Assembly: GCF_902753875.1 (NCBI RefSeq)
Contig: NZ_CADDTS010000040.1
Span: 62,001-126,000, forward strand
DNA: 64,000 nucleotides
Reading direction: 5' to 3'
From: Acinetobacter bouvetii
GTDB taxonomy: Bacteria; Pseudomonadota; Gammaproteobacteria; Pseudomonadales; Moraxellaceae
Position numbers and translations under genes: made by a program
Notes under the pieces: generated by a model
Databases searched by the model: none
What the model was told of the DNA's origin: nothing
The model's input: only the letters and a program-made list of their open reading frames with translations
Shown here: piece by piece, positions 1-8,733 of the stretch
Position numbering within the stretch: position 1 is the first letter of the stretch
Layout: each line of letters starts with the position of its first letter

Positions 1-335
1 GCCTGAATAAAGGATTTTAAGGCCTGAAATACGCGCCACTTGATAATGATTCGCGGAATATTGGCTTTTCGGACTTGCTCTTTCTGATCGACCAAAACCC
101 ATTGATAAGCAGACCACTGGAAACCACGAATCCGGTGATGAAACTGGGTATTCGCGCTAATGCCTTTTTGTTCTGCCAGCTTTTGAGTCAGCCAGGCTTC
201 AACCGCATGCGACGGCACAATAAAATGTTGCTTCTGTAAAACCTGAAACGGTGTGGTGGCGGGCTTCTTCACGGTCGTCAGCATCGCGTGCACCAGCACA
301 TCAATACGCTGACTTTGAATCACATGAATGGCCAT
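1..335 (-). CDS. recC: RecC, exodeoxyribonuclease V gamma subunit (N-terminal part, cut by window edge)
   Basis: The reading frame on the minus strand starts with ATG at 335 and runs open to the window edge, giving 111 residues of the N terminus. It begins MAIHVIQSQRIDVLV and continues with PFQVLQKQHFIVPS, AVEAWLTQKLAEQKGISAN and FHHRIRGFQW. This is the usual opening of RecC: the segment preceding the inactive helicase-like domain, with the 'GI-AN' motif. RecC is the subunit of the RecBCD helicase-nuclease that scans for Chi during double-strand-break repair. recB and recD would be expected further left, outside the window. The remaining roughly 90 percent of the protein is not visible. Confidence 0.85.
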   Translation of the reverse strand, partial: MAIHVIQSQRIDVLVHAMLTTVKKPATTPFQVLQKQHFIVPSHAVEAWLTQKLAEQKGISANTQFHHRIRGFQWSAYQWVLVDQKEQVRKANIPRIIIKWRVFQALKSFIQ

Positions 336-517
336 TACTCACCTTTTTCCGCTATTTTTCAAAATGGAATGCCTACAAAAGCATAAAGATTATTTACTAT
401 ACAATGCTATCTGTCTATGTCACTTTTAAATGTAGATTAACTTTAAAAATGCTTTGAAATTCACATCTTAATGATGGTTGAATAGAACAAATAATACGAA
501 GTTTAAGGTATTTACCC

Positions 518-1024
518 ATGAAAATAGATAAAGTTCCAGACGCAATAGACCCAAAATTAAATTTAGACACCATTCGAACAGAATGCCTAGAAATGGTGAA
601 AAAACGGGCTTACTTCTCAGCAGGTGCAGCCGTCATTCCGGTTCCATTTTTCGATGTGGTGATCGATGTTGGAATTTTGTCACAACTGATCCCGGAAGTG
701 AATGCGCGTTTTGGTTTGGCGCCTGAACAAATCAGTGTCTATGACCCGGAAACCAAACAGGTGCACTGGAATGAATTACGCAAACGCGGCGTCGAATTTT
801 CCGGACTGGTGGTCGCTCGTACTGCGGTGAAACAATCCTTGAACAACGTGGCAGCCAAGGTCATTGCCAAACAAGTGACGAAATTTATTCCCCTAGGCGG
901 CCAGATTATTGCAGCCAGTTTAGGCTATATGGTGATGAAAAAAGTTGCGGATGCCCATGTCGAAGACTGTTACAAAATTGCCAAAGGCATCCAGCAAAAA
1001 CAAAAAGCCCAAGTGGTGCATTAA
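518..1024 (+). CDS. DUF697-like small membrane-associated protein, function unknown
   Basis: A 168-residue protein. Two long hydrophobic or amphipathic stretches are visible, at about residues 31-58 (rich in A, V, I, P and F) and 113-142 (ending GGQIIAASLGYMVMKKVADA). This layout, with proline-containing 'IPVPFFD' and 'FIPLGGQIIAASLGY', resembles the C-terminal half of DUF697/YcjF-type proteins; the resemblance is from memory and no GTPase domain is present. The N-terminal 25 residues are charged and soluble. The gene stands alone between recC (divergent) and pap (convergent) and ends at a strong hairpin terminator. No catalytic motif is seen and I do not assign a function. Confidence 0.75.
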   Translation: MKIDKVPDAIDPKLNLDTIRTECLEMVKKRAYFSAGAAVIPVPFFDVVIDVGILSQLIPEVNARFGLAPEQISVYDPETKQVHWNELRKRGVEFSGLVVARTAVKQSLNNVAAKVIAKQVTKFIPLGGQIIAASLGYMVMKKVADAHVEDCYKIAKGIQQKQKAQVVH

Positions 1025-1067
1025 ACTTTCTGTGATCAGCATTGAATTGATCAAGACTGATAATCTT

Positions 1068-1102
1068 ACAACTGAGAGCTTATTCCGCTCTCAGTTGTTT
1101 TA
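1068..1102 (+). terminator. Rho-independent terminator of the DUF697-like gene
   Basis: A perfect 12-bp inverted repeat (ACAACTGAGAGC / GCTCTCAGTTGT) with a 7-nt loop is followed by TTTAAAA on the plus strand. It overlaps the last codons and stop of the convergent pap gene. The minus strand has no T-tract after the stem, so it acts mainly for the plus-strand gene. Confidence 0.8.
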
Positions 1103-2498
1103 AAATGGCCTTTAATATTTTTAGGCGCGCCGTATTTTTATCATTGGTGGCAATAATGTACCAGGGTGCAGAGTCGGTACTGGTGCGTTCAAACATATCT
1201 GCCGCAGCACTTAAATATTGATCCCATTTTTCACGATTACGCCAATCTTCTGGGGTAATTTTGAAGCGTTTATGCGGTGTTTCTTCCCGCGCTTTGAAAC
1301 GGGCAGCCTGTTCATCCTTACCAATGGCCAGCCACAACTTGATCACCACGGTTTGACTATTGACCAGATCCTTTTCAAAACGGTTAATTTCATCATAAGC
1401 TCGTTGCCACTCCACCTCATTGGCAAAGCCTTCAACGCGCTCGACCAATACCCGCCCATACCAGGAACGGTCAAAAATCGTAATATCCTCGTCAGTTTGC
1501 AACTTGGTCCAGAAACGCCATAGATAGGGATGACGCAGTTCATATTTCTCAGGTGCTGCAATACAGTGAATATCATATTCACGTGGATCAAGATTTTTAA
1601 CAATGCGCTGAATTGCCCCTCCTTTACCTGCAGCGTCCATACCTTCTAAAACCACGATCGCTTTACGATCATCAGCACGCATGGCTTCTGCAACTTTCAG
1701 TGACAGCTTTTTTAACTCTTTTTTATAGTCTTCATTATCCTCAAATTCATTTTCAGGATGCAATAAAGCCTCTGGAACAGCGGCTTGCTTCCATTTGACT
1801 TCACCTTTACTCAAATGTTCTGGGCAATCCTTTAAAGCACCTAAAATAATCTGTGCAAACTGTTGATCACGGGCTTTTTCATCTTCACAGTTAATCACTT
1901 GCCAATCTTTCAGAAAGCGCTGACTGAGCTTTTGCACATTGTCGTATTGCTTTTTATTACGCCAGTCCAGACCATGTAATTTATGCCATTGCACTTCACT
2001 GGGATCCATATTATCCAGCCGTTTTTGCAAGGATTTCCAGGACAGGTCAAACCAGATCTTGATTACATCAACATGATTGTTTTTCAAGTCCTGTTCAAAA
2101 GCCCGCATATCTTCAACATAGGCATCAAACAGGGTGTCATCCAGAGAGTTGGAAGCATTCAGCGCGGTCACCAGCAAATCGCTATACCAGTTGCCAAACC
2201 ACACCATCATCTGACCTTCAGCTGGAATAAAATCTGCGTAAGGCTGCCAAAAAGGTTGCTTGTGATTAAAGGGATTCGGTGCATCGGCTTTGACCAGCAA
2301 ATCACGTGGATCGACCCATTCCCTCAGTTGCTTGACTGCCTCGCCTTTACCGGCCAGCTCAATTCCATTGACCAATATCAGCACACTTTTCCCATTTTTC
2401 TGGTCACGGGTATTTTTTAACAGATATTGTGCTTCAATCAGATTTAAGGACAGCTCATCTTCATCCATCAGTGCTTTTTCTAGTTTTTCGGCAGCCAT
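1080..2498 (-). CDS. pap: Polyphosphate:AMP phosphotransferase (tandem PPK2 domains)
   Basis: A 472-residue protein made of two PPK2 domains in tandem, as in class II PPK2 enzymes (PAP). These use polyphosphate to phosphorylate AMP to ADP. The first domain has the P-loop GIELAGKGEA at about residue 45, the second EGMDAAGKGGA at about 285. The second domain also carries DRSWYGRVLVERV, where the first has GNWYSDLL. This asymmetry suggests the C-terminal domain is the catalytic one, as is known for the family. The sequence closely resembles my memory of the Acinetobacter johnsonii enzyme. I chose the ATG at 2498 over the upstream in-frame start at 2537: GGGGAAG lies 6 nt before it, and the N terminus then aligns in length with the A. 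johnsonii protein. The gene is monocistronic, and no ppk1 is in view. Confidence 0.93.
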   Translation of the reverse strand: MAAEKLEKALMDEDELSLNLIEAQYLLKNTRDQKNGKSVLILVNGIELAGKGEAVKQLREWVDPRDLLVKADAPNPFNHKQPFWQPYADFIPAEGQMMVWFGNWYSDLLVTALNASNSLDDTLFDAYVEDMRAFEQDLKNNHVDVIKIWFDLSWKSLQKRLDNMDPSEVQWHKLHGLDWRNKKQYDNVQKLSQRFLKDWQVINCEDEKARDQQFAQIILGALKDCPEHLSKGEVKWKQAAVPEALLHPENEFEDNEDYKKELKKLSLKVAEAMRADDRKAIVVLEGMDAAGKGGAIQRIVKNLDPREYDIHCIAAPEKYELRHPYLWRFWTKLQTDEDITIFDRSWYGRVLVERVEGFANEVEWQRAYDEINRFEKDLVNSQTVVIKLWLAIGKDEQAARFKAREETPHKRFKITPEDWRNREKWDQYLSAAADMFERTSTDSAPWYIIATNDKNTARLKILKAILKQLRAE

Positions 2499-2703
2499 AT
2501 GTCTTCCCCATTTTGTTATGAATTTCAGTCTATTCAAGCATAGAACAAGGCAGAATTTGAAAACGTGGCGTTTTTGTTGCTGTTCATTGCCTAGTTCTCC
2601 ATCAAACTGACCTTATTTAAAGCATTTTTCTTGCAGTTTGTCATAGCGAGTTTGCTCATCTACCTCTAAGATTTAGCCATCTAAAAAATAATAGAGACAC
2701 AGA

Positions 2704-3408
2704 ATGTCGAAACTGGCTGCATTGGATGATCTTTTAGAGTTGTATTATCAATTGAATTATCATCAAAACCCTGACGTTTTTCAGCGTTTGCAAGATGTAC
2801 AGGCCTGGCAAAAGCAGCGTATGCAATCAACCCACAGCAAACAGTTTGCGGAAAAGCACAATGTGTTGATGTCAGAATATTTTCTGAACCGTTTGTATGG
2901 CGGTCCCGATTTTGATGCTCTGGCTGAACAAATTGCGCGTTTAATGAAATATGCGCATAAAGCTGAAAAACTGATTCCTGAAAATGCCGTGAAAACAGGA
3001 ACATCTGGTGTATCTCTGGCAATTCTTGCTGTTCAGCTGGATGAGCAGGTCGCCATACAGCTGCTGGAAGATTTCCATCCGCATGAACACTTAAATGATG
3101 AAATGATGCGTTTGACCTATCTTAAACTGGATCAGGGTCAACAGCGTTTAAAACAACTGGAATTGCTTGATCAGCTCGGCTTGAGTCTGGACAAATACAT
3201 GCGCTCATTCATGGTCCACACCGCCTTTAAAATGTGTAAGGGTGCCGCCAGTAAATATAACTTCGATGTCATGTATGAGTTTATGCAGGATGGCTTTTTG
3301 GCGATGAAACCGTTAAAGTCGGCAGAGAAGTTTGTTAAAGATTTTACTGCGGTTGAACGTCAAATTATCGAAAAAGTCCATGCAGGCGATCCATATCCGT
3401 TTCGGTAA
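2704..3408 (+). CDS. Conserved protein of the 'FFLEELY motif' type, function unknown
   Basis: A 234-residue, soluble, largely helical protein. After an N-terminal segment rich in L, Q and Y comes SEYFLNRLYGGPDFD at about residues 57-71. This matches, from memory, the conserved 'FFLEELYG-DF' signature of a proteobacterial family of unknown function. The C-terminal half contains MCKGAASKYNFDVMYEFMQDGFLAM and ends in a short charged tail. There is no signal peptide, membrane segment or recognisable catalytic motif. It is transcribed alone: the convergent pap gene starts divergently upstream, and a weak hairpin lies downstream before ubiE. The family name is remembered, not searched. Confidence 0.75.
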   Translation: MSKLAALDDLLELYYQLNYHQNPDVFQRLQDVQAWQKQRMQSTHSKQFAEKHNVLMSEYFLNRLYGGPDFDALAEQIARLMKYAHKAEKLIPENAVKTGTSGVSLAILAVQLDEQVAIQLLEDFHPHEHLNDEMMRLTYLKLDQGQQRLKQLELLDQLGLSLDKYMRSFMVHTAFKMCKGAASKYNFDVMYEFMQDGFLAMKPLKSAEKFVKDFTAVERQIIEKVHAGDPYPFR

Positions 3409-3451
3409 CTTTTAACAGTCATGGATATGATGATGGAAATAACAAATTTGT

Positions 3452-3471
3452 GCAGTGAATAAAAACACTGC
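3452..3471 (+). terminator. Weak hairpin downstream of the FFLEELY-type gene
   Basis: The arms GCAGTG and CACTGC flank an A-rich 8-nt loop, and TCAGATTTT follows. The stem is only 6 bp and the T-tract is interrupted, so termination would be partial at best. Confidence 0.4.
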
Positions 3472-3590
3472 TCAGATTTTCTGTATATTATTCATAACAA
3501 TTGCATGCGGATTGCTGTACAACGTCCTAGAATCTGTCATCATGCAAGCACTGCAACATTAACCCTATTTTTATGTTAGGAGTGACTCTA

Positions 3591-4535
3591 ATGTCTAACG
3601 AAAAGCAAACGCCTACCTCTACCCCTGAGTCGGCACAAAATACAGACAAAGTGAGTCCTTTCTTAACTGAACCACTTCCTCAAGGCACTGCCCAAGGCCA
3701 GCAACAATCTTTACAACAACAGTTGACCGATACGCCAGTGACCGGTTCAGTGCCTAAATACAATCTGCCGCGTGGTGCCAATACCGGCAACGTCGGTGCA
3801 ACCACTCACTTCGGTTATCAAACCGTCAGCAGTGAAGATAAAGCGCAAAAAGTGGCAGAAGTTTTCCATTCGGTGGCAAGCAAATATGACATCATGAATG
3901 ACTTGATGTCTTTCGGTATTCACCGTTTATGGAAACGTTTTGCCATTAATATGTCTGGTGTGCGCCGTGGTCAGCAGGTGCTCGATATTGCCGGTGGTAC
4001 AGGTGATTTGGCCAAAGTCTTTAGCCGTGAAGTTGGCCCGACCGGTCATGTGGTGTTGTCGGATATTAATGAGTCGATGCTGAATGTCGGTCGTGACCGT
4101 TTGATTGATGCCGGCTGTACCAATGTCGATTTCGTGTTGGCCAATGCTGAAACGCTAGAGCCATTTGCAGACAACAGCTTTGACCTATTAACCATCAGCT
4201 TTGGTTTACGTAACGTGACCGACAAAGATGCCGCCCTTGCTGCGATGTACCGCGTATTGAAACCAGGCGGTCGTTTATTGGTGCTGGAATTCTCTAAACC
4301 GGTGTTTGAACCGTTCTCTAAACTGTATGACCTGTATTCATTCACCGCTTTACCGATCATGGGCAAAATCATTGCCAATGACTCTGAAAGTTATAAATAT
4401 TTAGCCGAATCTATCCGTATGCACCCGGACCAACGTACCTTAAAAGGCATGATGGAAAATGCCGGTTTCCAAAACTGTGATTACCACAACTTGACCGGTG
4501 GTATTGTAGCGGTTCACCGCGGCTTTAAGCTTTAA
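3591..4535 (+). CDS. ubiE: Ubiquinone/menaquinone biosynthesis C-methyltransferase UbiE
   Basis: A SAM-dependent methyltransferase of 314 residues that C-methylates the benzoquinol ring in ubiquinone synthesis (and demethylmenaquinol where present). From residue 71 ([29 protein letters not shown]) it follows the E. coli UbiE pattern. It has the SAM-binding motif [10 protein letters not shown] at about 131-140 and the later FGLRNVTD and MYRVLKPGG motifs. The first 70 residues are an extra Q/T/P-rich, probably disordered tail absent from the roughly 250-residue E. coli protein. The start is the ATG at 3591, with TTAGGAGT about 7 nt upstream; an in-frame ATG at 3573 has no good ribosome-binding site. 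The gene heads the ubiE-ubiJ-ubiB operon; 11 nt separate it from ubiJ. Confidence 0.97.
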   Translation: MSNEKQTPTSTPESAQNTDKVSPFLTEPLPQGTAQGQQQSLQQQLTDTPVTGSVPKYNLPRGANTGNVGATTHFGYQTVSSEDKAQKVAEVFHSVASKYDIMNDLMSFGIHRLWKRFAINMSGVRRGQQVLDIAGGTGDLAKVFSREVGPTGHVVLSDINESMLNVGRDRLIDAGCTNVDFVLANAETLEPFADNSFDLLTISFGLRNVTDKDAALAAMYRVLKPGGRLLVLEFSKPVFEPFSKLYDLYSFTALPIMGKIIANDSESYKYLAESIRMHPDQRTLKGMMENAGFQNCDYHNLTGGIVAVHRGFKL

Positions 4536-4546
4536 GGTTTTACGCT

Positions 4547-5251
4547 ATGTGGTCGATTCTGGCACTCGGTGCAGTTGAACGATTAATTCATCATGTGATT
4601 GATCTGGATGCGATTACCCGTATTCAGCTCAATCAGTTGCAAGGTAAGATGCTGCGTGTGGTGATTGATTCACCTCAGCTGTCTGTCGATGTGTTTTTTG
4701 ACGAAAATAAAGTCCGTCTGGAACCTACCATTACCGGACAGAGCGAAAGTGCATCCATTTTCGAACATGAGAAGCTATCAAGCTTCGCAAGGTTCGATAA
4801 AAATGAACAAATCTCGGAAGCGACAGCGACCTTGCAGGTCAAAAATGTGGTCGAGCTGATCAAACTGCTGTTGGCAGATGATGTGGGCAATATTCCACTG
4901 CAAGGTGACTATCATCTGTTACAGGATATTCAGCGCATTATGCAACAGGCTGAACCGGATTTGGCGTCGCATTTAAGTCCCTGGATTGGCCCTACCCTGG
5001 CACATGAACTGGGCAAAATCCAGCTGGCACCGAAACATTTAAAACGCACACTTGAAAGTTATGCTTTCTTTGCCGAAGATGCCTTAAAAGAAGATACCGG
5101 AGTGTTTGCCCCTCGCTGGCAAATGAATGATTTACAACAAGATACCCGAATTTTCAATCAAAATTTAGATCGTGCCGAAGCCAAGATTCAACAGCTTCAG
5201 GCGCAGATCAATGCCGATTTAGATCCAAATTCTGCTTCATCTCAAGATTAG
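4547..5251 (+). CDS. ubiJ: Ubiquinone biosynthesis accessory factor UbiJ (SCP2 domain)
   Basis: A 234-residue protein between ubiE and ubiB, the position UbiJ occupies in gammaproteobacteria. The N-terminal SCP2-like lipid-binding domain spans about residues 1-120 (ALGAVERLIHHVIDLD, then VDVFFDENKVRLEP). A helical C-terminal part ends in a short coiled-coil stretch, LDRAEAKIQQLQAQI, near residues 204-218. In E. coli, UbiJ works with UbiK and helps scaffold the soluble Ubi complex by holding lipid intermediates. The assignment rests on the SCP2-like start, the length and the operon position. Confidence 0.9.
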   Translation: MWSILALGAVERLIHHVIDLDAITRIQLNQLQGKMLRVVIDSPQLSVDVFFDENKVRLEPTITGQSESASIFEHEKLSSFARFDKNEQISEATATLQVKNVVELIKLLLADDVGNIPLQGDYHLLQDIQRIMQQAEPDLASHLSPWIGPTLAHELGKIQLAPKHLKRTLESYAFFAEDALKEDTGVFAPRWQMNDLQQDTRIFNQNLDRAEAKIQQLQAQINADLDPNSASSQD

Positions 5252-5263
5252 GTAACCACATAT

Positions 5264-6883
5264 ATGATCCCGCACATTTCACGTTTACTCGAACTTTGGC
5301 GCATCGCCGCGCACTATAGACTCGACACGTTATTTGCTGCGGAAGAATTACCTGAAAAAGCACGTCATGCCTTAAATTTCATACGACTACACCCGGCAGC
5401 ATGGTCGAGTCGTGAGCGTAAAAATCCGCTCAAGCTGAAAGAAGCTTTAGAGGAAATGGGGCCGCTGGCAATTAAACTGGGACAGCTGCTTTCCACCCGT
5501 CGTGACCTGATTCCACCTGAAGTTTTACAGCAACTGGTGTTATTGCAAGACCGGGTCAAGCCCTTTGATAGCGATGTGGCTAAAGCACGCATTCAGCAAT
5601 CGCTAAAAGCCGATGTCAACACGCTATTTGCCCGATTCGATGCTCAACCACTGGCCGCTGCCTCGATTGCACAAGTCCATACGGCTGCCCTGCATGATGG
5701 CCGCGAAGTGGTGGTGAAAGTCACCCGTCCCGACATTCGCACTCAAATTCTGCAAGATTTTGAAATTCTGGAATGGTTAGGTGCTACTTTAGAAAAACGT
5801 CTGGAAGCTGCCCGCGCCCTGCATTTATCGGAAATTATTCAGGACTATCGTCAGATCATTTTGAATGAGCTGGATTTGACCCTGGAAGCAGATAACACCC
5901 GTCGCATGCGCCATTACTTCACTGGCTCTAGCATGATGTATGTGCCTGAAGTGTATATGGACAGCAAAGATGTGATGGTGGCTGAACGCATCACCGGCGT
6001 TCCGATTTCCGATACCGCGACTTTTGACCAGATGGGGATGAATCGTGCGGATCTGGCAGAAAAAGGCCTGACCATTTTCTTTACCCAGGTGTTCCGCGAC
6101 AATTTCTTCCATGCCGACATGCATCCCGGTAACGTGTTTGTCGAAACCATCAATCCGGCCAATCCACGCTTTATTGCGCTGGACTGTGCGATTATGGGTG
6201 AATTGTCCAAACACGATCAAATGACCGTGGCGCGCATGTTACTGGCGGTCATGAACAGCAACTTCATGCAGCTGATCCAGATTGTGCATCAGGCCGGTTG
6301 GATTCCACCGGGTACCGATCAGGATGCTCTGGCACGTGAAATGCGCCGCACGGTGGGTCCTATGGTTTCTAAACCGATGAGCGAACTGGACTTTGCCGGC
6401 ATCCTGATTCAGGTCATGGATATTGCCCGTCGTTTCCACTTGGAAATACCACCACAATTAATGTTGTTGCTCAAAACATTGGTGCATGTGGAAGGCTTGG
6501 GTACAGACCTCTACCCGGATCTTGATATCTGGAAACTGGCGAAGCCCATCCTGACCGACTGGATTAAAGCCAATATGAATCCAGTGAAAAATATGAAGGA
6601 GATTGGCCAGCAAATTCCTGATCTGTTACTGGGTGCACAGGACTTGCCAAGTCTAATGATAGACAGTCTGAACGGCTTAAAAAATCAGTCGGCCTGGCAT
6701 TCCAGACAGTTAAATGAATTGCAAAGCATGCGTCTGCAAATGGAACACCAGCAAAAACGTAGCTGGATGTTTGGCAGTATCATGGCAATATTGCTGTCGA
6801 TTGCGATTATTGCGCCGTGGTATGTCTCGATTGTGCTGATCGTGTTGGCAAGCTTATTGGCTGTTTGGCGTCTGGCTAAATAA
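5264..6883 (+). CDS. ubiB: UbiB, atypical kinase-like ubiquinone biosynthesis protein
   Basis: A 539-residue member of the ABC1/ADCK/UbiB protein-kinase-like family, needed for ubiquinone synthesis. Visible signatures are the alanine-rich nucleotide loop in PLAAASIAQVHTA (about residue 128), the VVVKVTRP lysine, the catalytic NFFHADMHPGNVF segment (about 282), and the metal-binding ALDCAIMG. The C terminus has two hydrophobic segments separated by a short turn, which anchor the protein in the inner membrane. The gene begins 12 nt after ubiJ and ends the operon. An AT-rich inverted repeat that can end transcription follows. Confidence 0.96.
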   Translation: MIPHISRLLELWRIAAHYRLDTLFAAEELPEKARHALNFIRLHPAAWSSRERKNPLKLKEALEEMGPLAIKLGQLLSTRRDLIPPEVLQQLVLLQDRVKPFDSDVAKARIQQSLKADVNTLFARFDAQPLAAASIAQVHTAALHDGREVVVKVTRPDIRTQILQDFEILEWLGATLEKRLEAARALHLSEIIQDYRQIILNELDLTLEADNTRRMRHYFTGSSMMYVPEVYMDSKDVMVAERITGVPISDTATFDQMGMNRADLAEKGLTIFFTQVFRDNFFHADMHPGNVFVETINPANPRFIALDCAIMGELSKHDQMTVARMLLAVMNSNFMQLIQIVHQAGWIPPGTDQDALAREMRRTVGPMVSKPMSELDFAGILIQVMDIARRFHLEIPPQLMLLLKTLVHVEGLGTDLYPDLDIWKLAKPILTDWIKANMNPVKNMKEIGQQIPDLLLGAQDLPSLMIDSLNGLKNQSAWHSRQLNELQSMRLQMEHQQKRSWMFGSIMAILLSIAIIAPWYVSIVLIVLASLLAVWRLAK

Positions 6884-6891
6884 TTCACCTC

Positions 6892-6943
6892 ATTTTAAAA
6901 TGGAAGTTATAAAAATCTGTAATTTCCATTTTAAAATTTATTT
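6892..6943 (+). terminator. AT-rich inverted repeat ending the ubi operon
   Basis: Perfect 14-bp arms (ATTTTAAAATGGAA and TTCCATTTTAAAAT) are separated by 18 nt and followed by TTATTTTTG. Each arm also contains the self-complementary core ATTTTAAAAT. The stem is long but low in GC. Confidence 0.6.
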
Positions 6944-7103
6944 TTGTTTTAATTTCAATCTTATAAATTGATAAACCAATCACATATTAATTATATTTCA
7001 ACAAAAATTAACATTTTTCAAATATTTTAAGCTCATCTGTATTTTTTTTATACTTTTCTTGATATAAGTATAATCTTTATGCACTTTTTTGCTGGGGTAA
7101 TTC

Positions 7104-8666
7104 ATGGTTTCTAAATTTTCAAAACATTCTGTATTAGTAATGTCCTTAACCGCCCTATTAGCGGGTTGTGGCGGCGGCGGTGGTGGCGGTGGAAACTCTA
7201 CAGCACCTTTTAGCTCAAACTCCTTTTCAGGCACGGCTGTAGACTTTTACTTAAAAAATGCCACCGTTCAATTTGATAACTGTAAGAACCCAGATGGTTC
7301 AACTGTTACCACTACAACAGGTCCTCAAGGTCAGTTTACGTTTTCCACAACTCAGTCCTGTCAAAACTCACCAATTACCATTACGGGTGGTGTTGATATT
7401 GCGACGAATCTAAACTTTACCGGAACATTAAAACTCAAAGCGACAGACTTACAGAAACTCAGCAGTAATACGCTTGTGGTAAGTCCACTGACCACATTAC
7501 AGGTGTACTCTGGTGCAGCAAATATTCAGACTCTGCTTAGCAGTTTAGGTTTGTCTGCTGACGCAATGTCTAAACTTCAGGCGGCTAATTTTGACCTTGC
7601 AAAATTTAACCCTGTAGTCGATGCTAGCGCAAAAGATATGGCGATCATTTTCGTCGTTCAACAGCTTGCTACCCAAATTGAAGATAGCTTACAAGCAGTC
7701 AACAAATCTGATGGTTCAACAGCACTAACTGCCAGCAAAGCCACTGAAATTGCATTTGGTGCAATTGTAAAACAGCTTGAAACAGGTAGTTTGTTTACCT
7801 CTGGCACAGCTCAAATCGATTCTACTGCGCTACAAAACATTCTTACAACAGCCGTAGCAAATGCAGAAACTGCCATCAATGACTCTAAAGTTGACATTGA
7901 TCCAAGTGTCATTTCACAAATTGATAGCAACATCAGCACAGTGTCAGCAGACTTAAATACCGTTGTTACAAACAATAGCAGTTTAACGGGCGCGCAATTG
8001 CAAACCAAACTGCAAAATAACGAAGGAGGTATCCAAACCTCTATTAGTGAACAGCTAAAAACACCTGTTTATGCTGATTTCAACTTGGCAAATTACAGCA
8101 TCAGTCAGATTCAAAACTCATCAAGCACCAGCCCAATGAGCATCAGCCTGAGCCAGCTTAGCAGTGCATTGTTGGTATCTTTCAAGTTAAATAATGCAAA
8201 AAGCGAGTTGACTGACACAGTGAAATTCGCCTTCAAAATGCATGGTACTCGAGGCAGTTCACAACAAGAAGATCTGAATGTGACCGTAAATAATATTAAG
8301 GTTAACTTCAATCTGGATGGTTCTATTAAGTCTGCTGTCATTCCTGCTAATACGACTGTAGCAATTACATCAACATTTAATACCGTACAAGGCGTGTCAT
8401 TCCAAATCGACCATGACATCAATATTGCGTCATCAAATGGTGCCATTTCATTGCAACAGCTCATTAACAGCAGTGACAAATTGCAAGGCTACTATAACCA
8501 ATTCTATGGCAAATTGGCTGCAAATGATGCTATCAAGGTGACAGCATTTGTTCTACCAATCACTTATGTCGTTGATGCAGCATTGAATTTACCAACCGAT
8601 ACAGCTGAATTCAATAATGAAAAATTCGTTGGTTCAACACTAACTGCATATTTCAAACTTAACTAA
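7104..8666 (+). CDS. Large lipoprotein with poly-glycine after the lipid cysteine, function unknown
   Basis: A 520-residue predicted lipoprotein. The signal peptide of about 21 residues ends in the lipobox LLAGC, and the acylated cysteine is followed directly by eight glycines encoded by GGN codons. The mature part begins with SNSFSGTAVDFYLKNATVQFD and a TTTTGPQGQFTF stretch. This looks like a carboxypeptidase-regulatory-like or transthyretin-like beta fold often found at the start of such 'GGGG' lipoproteins. Helical S/T/N/Q-rich sequence follows. There are paired cysteines near residues 53 and 90. Adhesion or surface display is possible but unproven. GGGG lies 8 nt before the ATG. The gene ends at a strong terminator, followed by an outer-membrane protein gene in the same direction. 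Confidence 0.8.
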   Translation: MVSKFSKHSVLVMSLTALLAGCGGGGGGGGNSTAPFSSNSFSGTAVDFYLKNATVQFDNCKNPDGSTVTTTTGPQGQFTFSTTQSCQNSPITITGGVDIATNLNFTGTLKLKATDLQKLSSNTLVVSPLTTLQVYSGAANIQTLLSSLGLSADAMSKLQAANFDLAKFNPVVDASAKDMAIIFVVQQLATQIEDSLQAVNKSDGSTALTASKATEIAFGAIVKQLETGSLFTSGTAQIDSTALQNILTTAVANAETAINDSKVDIDPSVISQIDSNISTVSADLNTVVTNNSSLTGAQLQTKLQNNEGGIQTSISEQLKTPVYADFNLANYSISQIQNSSSTSPMSISLSQLSSALLVSFKLNNAKSELTDTVKFAFKMHGTRGSSQQEDLNVTVNNIKVNFNLDGSIKSAVIPANTTVAITSTFNTVQGVSFQIDHDINIASSNGAISLQQLINSSDKLQGYYNQFYGKLAANDAIKVTAFVLPITYVVDAALNLPTDTAEFNNEKFVGSTLTAYFKLN

Positions 8667-8676
8667 TCACTCGATC

Positions 8677-8703
8677 AAAGCCAGTTTCCGAACTGGCTTT
8701 TTT
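8677..8703 (+). terminator. Rho-independent terminator after the Gly-rich lipoprotein
   Basis: A 10-bp stem (AAAGCCAGTT / AACTGGCTTT) with the tetraloop TCCG, then a T-tract. It is a canonical strong terminator. Confidence 0.9.
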
Positions 8704-8733
8704 AATTCCTATTTTTAACAGTGATGCTGAACT

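Noticed and set aside
6998..7234. Minus-strand frame with a polyproline run opposite the Gly8 tract
   Set aside because: The prolines are simply the antisense reading of the glycine codons of the lipoprotein gene, and the frame covers the intergenic promoter region.
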